Source: Campylobacterota bacterium (lineage in GTDB: Bacteria > Campylobacterota > Campylobacteria > Campylobacterales > JALSKU01). From it: a stretch of 6,841 nt of DNA. Shown here in pieces: positions 1 to 5,213 of this stretch (position 1 is the stretch's first letter; every line of letters starts with the position of its first letter). Both the position numbers and the translations under genes were made by a program. The stretch spans positions 1-6,841 of the forward strand of contig JAADDL010000026.1 in the NCBI GenBank assembly GCA_013153915.1, written 5' to 3'. The notes beneath the pieces are model-generated. The model did not search any database and had not been told where the DNA came from. It saw only the letters and a list, made by a program, of their open reading frames with translations.

Positions 1-1826
1 ACTCTATAAGGAGCCTCTATAAAACCTAAGTCATTTACTTTCGCATAAGTTGCCAAAGTGTTGATAAGACCGATGTTTTGACCCTCCGGAGTCTCAATAG
101 GACAAATCCTACCGTAGTGTGTAGGGTGAACGTCCCTCACCTCAAAGCCGGCTCTCTCTTTTACAAGACCGCCCACACCGAGTGCAGAGAGTCTTCTTTT
201 GTGAGTTATCTCGCTTAGAGGGTTTGTTTGGTCCATAAATTGCGACAACTGCCCCATAGTGAAAAATTCCATAATGGAGTTTGTTATCATCTTTGAATTT
301 ATCAAATCATACGGCATGATATCTTCTATATTGCCACTAAGAGTCGTAAACTTGTCTCTTATGGCTTTTTGCATTCTAATAAGTCCCGTATGAAGCTCAT
401 TTGCCAAAAGTTCACCGATAGCTCTTATCCTTCTGTTACCGAGGTGATCTCTATCGTCTATATGACCTTGACCGTTTTTAACTTTTATAAGGTATTTAGC
501 TGTTTTTATGATATCTTCATTAGTTAAAACGGTTACATAATCAGGCACGTCAAGACCAAGCTTGTGATTCATCTTCATACGACCGACTTTTGTTAAATCA
601 TATCTTTCAATATTAAAAAACAGATTATTGACGAAAACTTTTGCCGCTTCTTTTGTCACAGGCTCTCCGGGTCTCATAACTTTGTGTATTCTTATACAAG
701 ATAGATCGTTTTCGTCTTCTATGCCTTCCGTTTGCTTAAGAAGCTTAAGCGTCTCAAAATCGGCAAGAAAAGAGTTGAGTATAGCGTCATCCACGCCTGC
801 GGCTAAGTCATTGGCTATCTCAATCTCTTTACATCCCATTTTGATAAGTTCTATCATCTTATTTTCATCAAGCTGGGTTAAGGTATCATATATAACCTCT
901 CCGCTTTCTTGGTCAATTACCGGAGATGATAAAAATCTATTGATAAGAGTTTCGGTAGGATACTCTATCCACTCTACTCCCTCTTCAACAAATTTTTCAG
1001 CCTTTTTCTTTGTAAGCCTTTTACCCTCTTTAATAAGAAGGTTGCCTTTTTCATCATACAAATCAAACTGAACCCTACCCAAGAAATCGGAAGGGTTAAA
1101 CTTTATCAAAAATTTGTTATCTTTTATGATTATTTTTTGTATAGGATAGAATAGTTTTAAAATATCTTGTTTGCTATATCCTAACGCTCTAAAAAGTATG
1201 GTTATAGGAACTTTTCTTCTTTTATTTATCCTAACATATAGTATATCTTTGGCATCATATTCAAAATAGAGCCATGAACCACGATCCGGAATAATTTGAG
1301 AAGTGTATATAAGTTTATTGGATGTTACAGAACTCTCCTCCTCTTTAAATATAACTCCCGGGCTTCTGTGTAGCTGATTTACTACGACTCTTTCGACACC
1401 ATTTATGATAAATGAAACTCTATCTATCATAAGAGGTATCTCTCTTATATAGATACTTTGCTCTTTTATATCTTTTATTCCTTTTTTCTCACCGGTTTTG
1501 TCATCTTTATCCCAAAGGATAAGTCTTATATTCATCTTTAAGTTTGCGGAATACGTCAACCCTCTATCGATACACTCTCTGATAGAGTATTTGGGTTTTT
1601 CCAATTTGCTATCGACATACTCCAAAGTCAATCTGTTTTGCGGGTCATGGATAGGAAATATTGATTTAAATACATTCTCTATTCCACTTTCACCGTCGTT
1701 GTTTAAGTTTAAAAAATGTTCGAAACTCTTTTGTTGTAGCTGTAAAAGATTGGGGACATCTATGTTTTTTTCGATTTTTGAAAAATCAACTCTTAGTCGA
1801 TTTCCTGATTTTATGTAATTTGACAT
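1..1826 (-). CDS. rpoB: RNA polymerase beta subunit, N-terminal 608 residues (cut by left edge)
   Basis: Encodes the beta subunit of the core RNA polymerase, which forms half of the active-site cleft. The ATG is at 1826-1824, preceded by a GAGG ribosome binding site, and the protein begins MSNYIKSGNRLRVDFSKIEK. The frame stays in register from the start to the window edge in the parts I translated. Recognisable blocks are IFPIHDPQNRLTLEYV near the N terminus, INGVERVVVNQLHRSPGVIF, DRGSWLYFEYDAKD, KVMRPGEP, GHIDDRDHLGNRRIR and, at residues 525-550, the rifampicin-region segment GQLSQFMDQTNPLSEITHKR followed by RLSALG. Positions equivalent to E. coli D516, H526, R529 and S531 (here D532, H542, R545, S547) carry the sensitive residues. 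The window ends in LGFIEAPYR, about 608 codons in; the family's full length in this phylum is near 1,380, so the rest lies outside. It is the last gene here, 148 bases after rplL, with possible control elements in that gap. Confidence 0.98.
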   Translation of the reverse strand, partial: MSNYIKSGNRLRVDFSKIEKNIDVPNLLQLQQKSFEHFLNLNNDGESGIENVFKSIFPIHDPQNRLTLEYVDSKLEKPKYSIRECIDRGLTYSANLKMNIRLILWDKDDKTGEKKGIKDIKEQSIYIREIPLMIDRVSFIINGVERVVVNQLHRSPGVIFKEEESSVTSNKLIYTSQIIPDRGSWLYFEYDAKDILYVRINKRRKVPITILFRALGYSKQDILKLFYPIQKIIIKDNKFLIKFNPSDFLGRVQFDLYDEKGNLLIKEGKRLTKKKAEKFVEEGVEWIEYPTETLINRFLSSPVIDQESGEVIYDTLTQLDENKMIELIKMGCKEIEIANDLAAGVDDAILNSFLADFETLKLLKQTEGIEDENDLSCIRIHKVMRPGEPVTKEAAKVFVNNLFFNIERYDLTKVGRMKMNHKLGLDVPDYVTVLTNEDIIKTAKYLIKVKNGQGHIDDRDHLGNRRIRAIGELLANELHTGLIRMQKAIRDKFTTLSGNIEDIMPYDLINSKMITNSIMEFFTMGQLSQFMDQTNPLSEITHKRRLSALGVGGLVKERAGFEVRDVHPTHYGRICPIETPEGQNIGLINTLATYAKVNDLGFIEAPYR

Positions 1827-1852
1827 GAATTCTACCTCATAGTAGTATTTTC

Positions 1853-1872
1853 TTATCGCCAATAGGCGATAA
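1853..1872 (-). promoter_or_regulatory. Hairpin in the rpoB leader, proximal
   Basis: In the transcript the arms TTATCGCC and GGCGATAA pair perfectly over 8 bases around a TATT loop. The structure ends 26 bases before the rpoB ATG and just upstream of the Shine-Dalgarno. No T-run follows it, so it is not a terminator. It may stabilise the mRNA or shape ribosome access. The function is inferred only. Confidence 0.5.
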
Positions 1873-1884
1873 AATCGGAGAAGT

Positions 1885-1910
1885 TTGCTTTAAATAAAGG
1901 TTTAAAGCAA
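1885..1910 (-). promoter_or_regulatory. Hairpin in the rpoB leader, middle
   Basis: In the transcript, TTGCTTTAAA and TTTAAAGCAA are perfect 10-base arms around the 6-base loop CCTTTA. It is followed by CAAACTTCTC, with no T-run. It is the second of three stem-loops in the rplL-rpoB gap. If the TATAAT box at 1919-1924 is a promoter, this hairpin would lie at the very 5' end of that transcript, a position that often protects mRNA. The role is inferred. Confidence 0.5.
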
Positions 1911-1918
1911 TATACACC

Positions 1919-1947
1919 ATTATAGCGGCTTATACTTTTTATCATAA
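1919..1947 (-). promoter_or_regulatory. Candidate internal promoter for rpoB
   Basis: The minus strand reads TTATGA, 17 bases, then a perfect TATAAT (1924-1919). The -10 box and spacing fit sigma-70; the -35 matches only 3 of 6, which is common in this phylum, where -35 boxes are weak. Transcription would start near 1912 and give a leader of about 86 bases holding two hairpins. The -35 overlaps the arm of the hairpin at 1944-1970. A perfect TATAAT can arise by chance in AT-rich DNA. Confidence 0.4.
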
Positions 1948-1970
1948 AGAGGGGCAAAGCCCCACTTTAT
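1944..1970 (-). terminator. Hairpin after rplL, possible attenuator before rpoB
   Basis: In the transcript ATAAAGTGGGGC and GCCCCTCTTTAT form 12-position arms with a single T-T mismatch around a TTT loop. It starts 5 bases after the rplL stop codon. The GC-rich core suits a terminator, but the following GATAAAAAGTATAAG has no T-run, so full intrinsic termination is unlikely. In E. coli the rplL-rpoB gap holds a partial terminator and an RNase III site that lower rpoBC output relative to the ribosomal proteins; this hairpin sits in the same place and may act likewise. Confidence 0.55.
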
Positions 1971-1974
1971 AAAA

Positions 1975-2352
1975 TTACTTGATTTCAGCGGTAGCACCGG
2001 CTTCTTCAAGTTGTTTTTTGATCTCTTCAGCCTCTTCTTTGCTAACACCCTCTTTAAGAGTAGTAGGCACTTCTTCAACGGCCGCTTTAGCCTCTTTAAG
2101 ACCAAGACCGGTGATAGCTCTAACAGCTTTGATAGCATTTATTTTCTTATCTCCTGCCGCAGTAAGAACGACATCAAACTCAGTCTTCTCTTCAGCAGCA
2201 CCGCCGTCACCACCGGCAGCAGCACCGCCGGCTACTACTGTAGGCTGAGCGGAAACACCGAATTTTTCCTCAAACTCTTTAACTAACTCAGAAAGCTCCA
2301 AAACCGAAAGATTAGAGATATACTCTAAAACATCTTCTTTTGTTATTGCCAT
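1975..2352 (-). CDS. rplL: Large-subunit ribosomal protein bL12 (L7/L12)
   Basis: Forms the dimeric ribosomal stalk that recruits EF-Tu, EF-G and other GTPase factors; it sits on L10. I chose the ATG at 2352, giving MAITKEDVLE and 125 residues, the usual length in this phylum. An in-frame ATG two codons earlier (2358) directly abuts the AAGGA ribosome binding site, whereas the chosen start lies 6 bases from it. The N-terminal dimerisation helices are residues 1-33, the flexible Ala/Gly hinge about 38-55, and the factor-binding domain about 56-125. The last contains KKINAIKAVR at 69-78 and TGLGLKEAKAAVE at 81-93. It lies 37 bases after rplJ, as in the conserved rplJL unit, and its dose relative to L10 is normally set by translation. 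Confidence 0.98.
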   Translation of the reverse strand: MAITKEDVLEYISNLSVLELSELVKEFEEKFGVSAQPTVVAGGAAAGGDGGAAEEKTEFDVVLTAAGDKKINAIKAVRAITGLGLKEAKAAVEEVPTTLKEGVSKEEAEEIKKQLEEAGATAEIK

Positions 2353-2389
2353 ATTCATTCCTTTTTTATTTTTTTTATTTTAACTGTTA

Positions 2390-2878
2390 TTAAGCCGCTT
2401 CTTCTTCAAGCTTAGCTCTAAGATTATCAAGTCCCGTAACGAAATTTCTCGCAGGTGCCGTCCAAACTGAAAGCAACATTCCGATAAGCTCATCTTTGCC
2501 AGGCAATTTAGCCAATGCGTTAATAGACGAGATATCTGCGACTTTGCCTTCAATATAACCGGTTTTAATAAAGAATTTGTCTTTATTATCCGCGGCAAAT
2601 TTGTCGGCAACTTTACAAGCCGATATCTGATCTTCAGACCATACGGCTATATTGTTTTCGACGATATTAAGCTCTTCCAATCCGGCATTTTTTACCGCGA
2701 TTGTAGCGAAAGTGTTTTTAATAACTCTCACTTTAGCTCCGTTTTCATCGGCATATTGTCTTAGCGATTCGAGTTGCTTGTGTGTCAAACCCGAAAAACC
2801 GCATATAACGATAGCCTCTGAAGCTTTGAACTCATTCGTCAAAAAATCAATAATTTTTGACTTTTCGCTTCTTAGCAT
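2390..2878 (-). CDS. rplJ: Large-subunit ribosomal protein uL10
   Basis: L10 anchors L7/L12 dimers to 23S rRNA at the GTPase-associated centre. The protein from the ATG at 2878 is 162 residues, beginning MLRSEKSKIIDF. A longer frame begins with TTG at 2893, but it would place the AAGGAG ribosome binding site inside the gene, so I reject it. The conserved VIKNT is at residues 52-56 in the rRNA-binding domain, and LPGKDELIGMLLSVWTAPAR at 125-144 leads into the C-terminal helix (to 162) that binds L7/L12 dimers. The L10-leader-like structure directly upstream suggests autoregulation by L10 or the L10-L7/L12 complex. It is followed by rplL. Confidence 0.97.
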   Translation of the reverse strand: MLRSEKSKIIDFLTNEFKASEAIVICGFSGLTHKQLESLRQYADENGAKVRVIKNTFATIAVKNAGLEELNIVENNIAVWSEDQISACKVADKFAADNKDKFFIKTGYIEGKVADISSINALAKLPGKDELIGMLLSVWTAPARNFVTGLDNLRAKLEEEAA

Positions 2879-2899
2879 ATTTTCTCCTTTCAAAACATC

Positions 2900-2955
2900 A
2901 AACTTCGGCGGGATTTAAAGAGGTAGGAGATACCCCAACCAGCTGTCATCAGTTT
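2900..2955 (-). promoter_or_regulatory. Probable L10 leader (autoregulatory mRNA element)
   Basis: The transcript between rplA and rplJ reads AAACTGATGACAGCTGG, then a local hairpin, then CCCGCCGAAGTTTGATG. AAACT (2955-2951) pairs with AGTTT (2904-2900). The GATGACAGC and GCCGAAG sides resemble the kink-turn motif of the known L10 leader, which L10-L7/L12 binds to repress translation of rplJ and rplL. An internal hairpin GGTTGGGG-TAT-CTCCTACC (one T-T mismatch and one G-T wobble) fills the middle. The element ends 21 bases before the rplJ start. The match is by eye to remembered consensus; a covariance-model scan would settle it. Confidence 0.65.
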
Positions 2956-2964
2956 TAAGATTAA

Positions 2965-3669
2965 TTATTTTATATCCATCAACTCTAACGCATCAAGCGT
3001 AACAGATGGACTCATTGTTAATGAAATGGCTGCATTTTTGATATATCTACCTTTTGATGCTGCCGGCTTATGTTTATTGATTGCTCTAACAAAGGTTGTC
3101 AAGTTTTCATCAATTTGCTCTTTTGTAAAACTTGCTTTGCCGATACCTGCATGGATATTTCCCTGCTTATCAACTCTAAAGTTTACTTGACCGCCTTTTG
3201 CATTTTCAACTGCTTTTGCAACATCCATAGTAACCGTACCGGTTTTTGGGTTTGGCATCAAGCCTTTTGGTCCAAGTATTCTACCGACTTTACCAACCAT
3301 GCCCATCATATTCGGAGTAGCGATCAATACATCAAAATCTATCTTTCCGGATTGTATATCTTGTATCAACTCTTCAGCTCCGACTATATCGGCTCCTGCA
3401 GCTTTCGCCTCATCAGCTTTCGCATCCTTTGCTACAACGGCAACCTTAACAGTTTTACCCGTACCGGCAGGAAGCACGACTGAGCCTCTTACCATCTGGT
3501 CTGCATGTCTTGGATCCACATTTAGCTTTAACGCCACCTCAACAGTCTCGTCAAATTTTGCCGAAGCTAAGTTTTTTACAACCTCGATAGCTTCGTCTTT
3601 TGAGTATGTACTGTCTTTATCATATCTTTTATATAATTCTTGAAATCTTTTTGAAATCTTTTTTCCCAT
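2965..3669 (-). CDS. rplA: Large-subunit ribosomal protein uL1
   Basis: L1 forms the mobile stalk of the large subunit beside the E site and helps release deacylated tRNA. At 234 residues it has the usual length. The start ATG at 3669 has CGGAG 7 bases upstream. Signatures are VDPRHADQMVRG at 51-62 and ILGPKGLMPNPKTGTVT at 131-147, the conserved loop contacting rRNA. The two-domain layout holds: residues about 1-70 and 160-234 form domain I, and about 71-159 form domain II. It follows rplK after a 49-base spacer containing a hairpin, and its 3' end carries the candidate promoter for rplJ. In E. coli, L1 represses its own rplK-rplA mRNA; I saw no clear L1 target here. Confidence 0.98.
   Translation of the reverse strand: MGKKISKRFQELYKRYDKDSTYSKDEAIEVVKNLASAKFDETVEVALKLNVDPRHADQMVRGSVVLPAGTGKTVKVAVVAKDAKADEAKAAGADIVGAEELIQDIQSGKIDFDVLIATPNMMGMVGKVGRILGPKGLMPNPKTGTVTMDVAKAVENAKGGQVNFRVDKQGNIHAGIGKASFTKEQIDENLTTFVRAINKHKPAASKGRYIKNAAISLTMSPSVTLDALELMDIK
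2969..2996 (-). promoter_or_regulatory. Candidate promoter for rplJL (PL10-like)
   Basis: Inside the last codons of rplA the minus strand reads TTGATG (4 of 6 to TTGACA), a 16-base spacer, then TATAAA (5 of 6 to TATAAT). The predicted start near 2962 would fall just before the L10-leader element, so the whole control structure would be made. E. coli has a separate L10 promoter in the same rplA-rplJ position. These bases also encode protein, so chance is possible. Confidence 0.42.
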
Positions 3670-3690
3670 TATTATCTCCGCATTTTTTTG

Positions 3691-3713
3691 CTACCACGAT
3701 ACCTCGTGGTTAG
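3691..3713. terminator. Hairpin in rplK-rplA spacer, terminator-like on the plus strand
   Basis: CTACCACGA and TCGTGGTTAG pair around a 4-base TACC loop, with one bulged T: six uninterrupted pairs plus three beyond the bulge. Read on the plus strand it is followed by G and then six Ts (3715-3720), the form of an intrinsic terminator facing antisense to the operon. On the sense (minus) strand the hairpin is followed by CAAAAAAATG, so it should not stop the operon. It may instead be an mRNA structure setting rplA translation, or a stability element. Confidence 0.4.
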
Positions 3714-3718
3714 GTTTT

Positions 3719-4144
3719 TTAGTCAACGATCTCAACACCCATACTTCTGGCGCTTCCTTCAATAATCTTAGAAGCTGCCGCCATATCTTTTGTGTTAAGG
3801 TCTGATATTTTTTTTGCAACTATCTCTTCAACTTGCGCTCTAGTTAATTTACCCACTTTGTTTTTCAAAGGGTTATCGCTACCTTTTGTTATATTGGCAG
3901 CCTTTTTTATAAGATCTGAAGCGGGTGGTTGCTTTGTAACAAATGTAAAACTTCTATCGGCATATACCGTGATGATAACAGGTATCTTAAATCCTGCCAT
4001 ATCTTTGGTCTTTTCATTAAAAGCTTTACAAAACTCCATAATATTTACACCTTGCTGACCAAGAGCAGGTCCGACAGGTGGTGACGGATTTGCTTTTCCG
4101 GCAGCTATTTGTAACTTAATTTCACCTATAACTTTTTTAGCCAT
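3719..4144 (-). CDS. rplK: Large-subunit ribosomal protein uL11
   Basis: L11 binds the GTPase-associated region of 23S rRNA (domain II) and takes part in factor-dependent GTP hydrolysis. The product is 141 residues, the family's standard length. The N-terminal domain carries NPSPPVGPALGQQGVN at 19-34, including the prolines of the thiostrepton site. The rRNA-binding C-terminal domain (about 75-141) shows GSARSMGVEI at 130-139. The ATG at 4144 has AAGGA a few bases upstream. It lies 20 bases after nusG, so translation of the two is probably linked, and 49 bases before rplA. There is no room for a separate promoter in the 20-base gap. Confidence 0.98.
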   Translation of the reverse strand: MAKKVIGEIKLQIAAGKANPSPPVGPALGQQGVNIMEFCKAFNEKTKDMAGFKIPVIITVYADRSFTFVTKQPPASDLIKKAANITKGSDNPLKNKVGKLTRAQVEEIVAKKISDLNTKDMAAASKIIEGSARSMGVEIVD

Positions 4145-4164
4145 TTCTTTCCTTTTTTATTGTT

Positions 4165-4695
4165 TTATACGATTTTCTCAACTTGAGAATAGAGTATCTC
4201 CACCGGAGTACTTCTACCGAAAATCGAAACATTTAGTTTTAACTTTCCATGCTCCATATCATACTCTTCCACTATACCTATAAAGTTTGCGAAAGGTCCT
4301 TCGATAATCCTAACATTCTCACCCTCGTCAAAAGAGACTTTAGGTCTAGGCTCACCTTTTTTCTTAGCTTTTTCAAGTATCAACTCGATATCTTTTTCGC
4401 TTAAAGGCGTGGGTTTTTTTGATTCCCCGATAAATCTACTTACTCTTGGAAGCGATTGTATCTTTTGCCAAAAGTTAGTATCAAGGTCTATTTGAGCGAA
4501 AACATAGCCTGAATATAAACTTCTTTCGGTTATCTTTTTCTTTCCGTTTTTTATCTCAATAACATCTTCGGTCGGAACTATCACCTCTCCGAGTTTATCT
4601 TCTATACCGTATTGTGCGGCAAGATTTTTGATAGCCTCTTTGACGCTTTGTTCACTACCTGCATAAGTCTGTATCGCATACCATTTTAAAGCCAT
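4165..4695 (-). CDS. nusG: Transcription termination/antitermination factor NusG
   Basis: NusG rides on RNA polymerase, modulates pausing, aids Rho termination and bridges polymerase to the ribosome via S10. The protein has 176 residues. The NGN domain runs from MALKWYAIQTYAGSEQSV to about residue 110, including LYSGYVFAQI (60-69), which borders the polymerase clamp. The KOW domain starts near 124 with EGENVRIIEGPFANFIGIVE. There is no extra domain between them. The start at 4695 has GGAG 5 bases upstream. It follows secE by 12 bases and precedes rplK by 20, the universal secE-nusG-rplK order, and with rpoB downstream it belongs to the transcription-translation coupling set. Confidence 0.98.
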   Translation of the reverse strand: MALKWYAIQTYAGSEQSVKEAIKNLAAQYGIEDKLGEVIVPTEDVIEIKNGKKKITERSLYSGYVFAQIDLDTNFWQKIQSLPRVSRFIGESKKPTPLSEKDIELILEKAKKKGEPRPKVSFDEGENVRIIEGPFANFIGIVEEYDMEHGKLKLNVSIFGRSTPVEILYSQVEKIV

Positions 4696-4707
4696 ATCTT
4701 CTCCAAA

Positions 4708-4887
4708 CTACGCTATATGAGATAAAGTAAAAGACATTATCAAGTCTACTAAAGCTAAAAATAGTGCAACAACGCTAACGACAACTATAACGGATATAAA
4801 AGCATTTCTTACTTGCTCTTTCGTCGGAAATATAACCTTGGTTAATTCCGCTCTTGATTGTCGTATATAATTTATCAGTTTTTCCAT
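4708..4887 (-). CDS. secE: Preprotein translocase subunit SecE (59 residues)
   Basis: SecE clamps the two halves of SecY in the inner-membrane SecYEG channel. The ATG at 4887 gives 59 residues: MEKLINYIRQSRAELTKVIF, then PTKEQVRNAF, and ending LSHIA. The cytosolic amphipathic helix (about 1-27) carries the conserved ELTKVIFPTKEQ block, and one membrane segment runs about 30-50 (ISVIVVVSVVALFLALVDLI). This is the short, single-helix form typical of most bacteria, unlike the three-helix E. coli form. AAGGA lies 5 bases before the start, right after the tRNA-Trp 3' end. nusG begins 12 bases downstream. The gene is small and easily missed. Confidence 0.96.
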   Translation of the reverse strand: MEKLINYIRQSRAELTKVIFPTKEQVRNAFISVIVVVSVVALFLALVDLIMSFTLSHIA

Positions 4888-4900
4888 AATAATCCTTTGG

Positions 4901-4977
4901 TGGCAGGGCAGGAGGGACTCGAACCCCCAACCATCGGATTTGGAATCCGGCGCTCTACCAATTGGAGCTACTGCCCT
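4901..4977 (-). tRNA. tRNA-Trp (anticodon CCA), CCA tail encoded
   Basis: The cloverleaf reads AGGGCAG (acceptor) TA GCTC-CAATTGGTA-GAGC (D arm), CCGGA-TTCCAAA-TCCGA (anticodon arm), TGGTT, GGGGG-TTCGAGT-CCCTC (T arm), CTGCCCT, discriminator G and CCA. The 77 bases include the encoded CCA. The acceptor stem is perfect; the first anticodon-stem pair (27-43) is a C-A mismatch. The tRNA sits between rpmG (18 bases upstream) and secE (13 bases downstream), so it is excised from a longer mRNA. The anticodon CCA is at 4943-4941. Confidence 0.97.
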
Positions 4978-4995
4978 TTTTCTTAATAGTTTAGA

Positions 4996-5154
4996 CTATG
5001 ACTTTAGCTTCACTTCTTTATGAATTGTATGCTTCTTTAGTCTCGGACTATATTTTCTAACTTCAAATTTTTCCGTATGTGTTTTATTGTTTTTTGTCGT
5101 TGTGTAGTTAATATCACCGCATTCGGTACATTTTAAACCTATTTTTATTCTCAT
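4996..5154 (-). CDS. rpmG: Large-subunit ribosomal protein bL33
   Basis: L33 is a small zinc-ribbon-like protein of the large subunit near the E site. The ATG at 5154 gives 52 residues, MRIKIGLKCTECGDINYTTT to KEVKLKS, the usual length. The first CxxC (C9, C12) is present; where zinc-binding forms have a second CxxC this protein reads KYSPRLKKHT, with no cysteine, so a classic four-cysteine zinc site is absent. The AGGA box lies 7 bases upstream of the start. The hairpin at 5174-5197 ends 16 bases before the start codon's first base region, so read-through or a promoter inside tuf is needed. The gene is followed by tRNA-Trp. Confidence 0.95.
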   Translation of the reverse strand: MRIKIGLKCTECGDINYTTTKNNKTHTEKFEVRKYSPRLKKHTIHKEVKLKS

Positions 5155-5169
5155 CAATCTATCCTCATT

Positions 5170-5197
5170 AAAAATCGGGGCATAAATCTGCCCCGAT
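5170..5197 (-). terminator. Rho-independent terminator-like hairpin after tuf
   Basis: In the transcript ATCGGGGCA and TGCCCCGAT make a perfect 9-base stem around a 6-base loop (GATTTA), followed by TTTT (5173-5170). It lies 16 bases after the tuf stop codon. The T-run is short (four, five with the stem T), so termination may be partial. The rpmG Shine-Dalgarno follows within a few bases, which suggests a read-through valve that gives much more tuf than downstream mRNA. Confidence 0.72.
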
Positions 5198-5213
5198 ACT
5201 TTTTATTATTTTT

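Noticed and set aside
180..254. Possible rifampicin-resistance change in RpoB
   Set aside because: Residues equivalent to E. coli 513, 516, 526, 529 and 531 all carry the sensitive form.
628..1071. Plus-strand open frame of 147 codons opposite rpoB
   Set aside because: It lies wholly opposite the conserved RpoB coding strand, has low-complexity Ser-rich translation and no ribosome binding site; a shadow frame.
1498..1818. Plus-strand open frame of 106 codons opposite the rpoB start
   Set aside because: Opposite a clearly conserved reading frame, with no recognisable protein features.
1920..2138. Minus-strand frame rich in Lys and Leu overlapping rplL
   Set aside because: It is the rplL sequence read out of frame; the alternative frame encodes a full, recognisable L7/L12.
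2353..2358. Earlier ATG for rplL, adding Met-Asn
   Set aside because: It directly abuts the AAGGA box with no spacing; the next ATG gives the family-standard 125 residues.
2879..2893. TTG start extending rplJ by five codons
   Set aside because: It would bury the AAGGAG ribosome binding site inside the gene.
4978..4995. TATTAA as a promoter for tRNA-Trp between rpmG and the tRNA
   Set aside because: Only 4 of 6 matches, no -35 support, and the tight spacing fits co-transcription.
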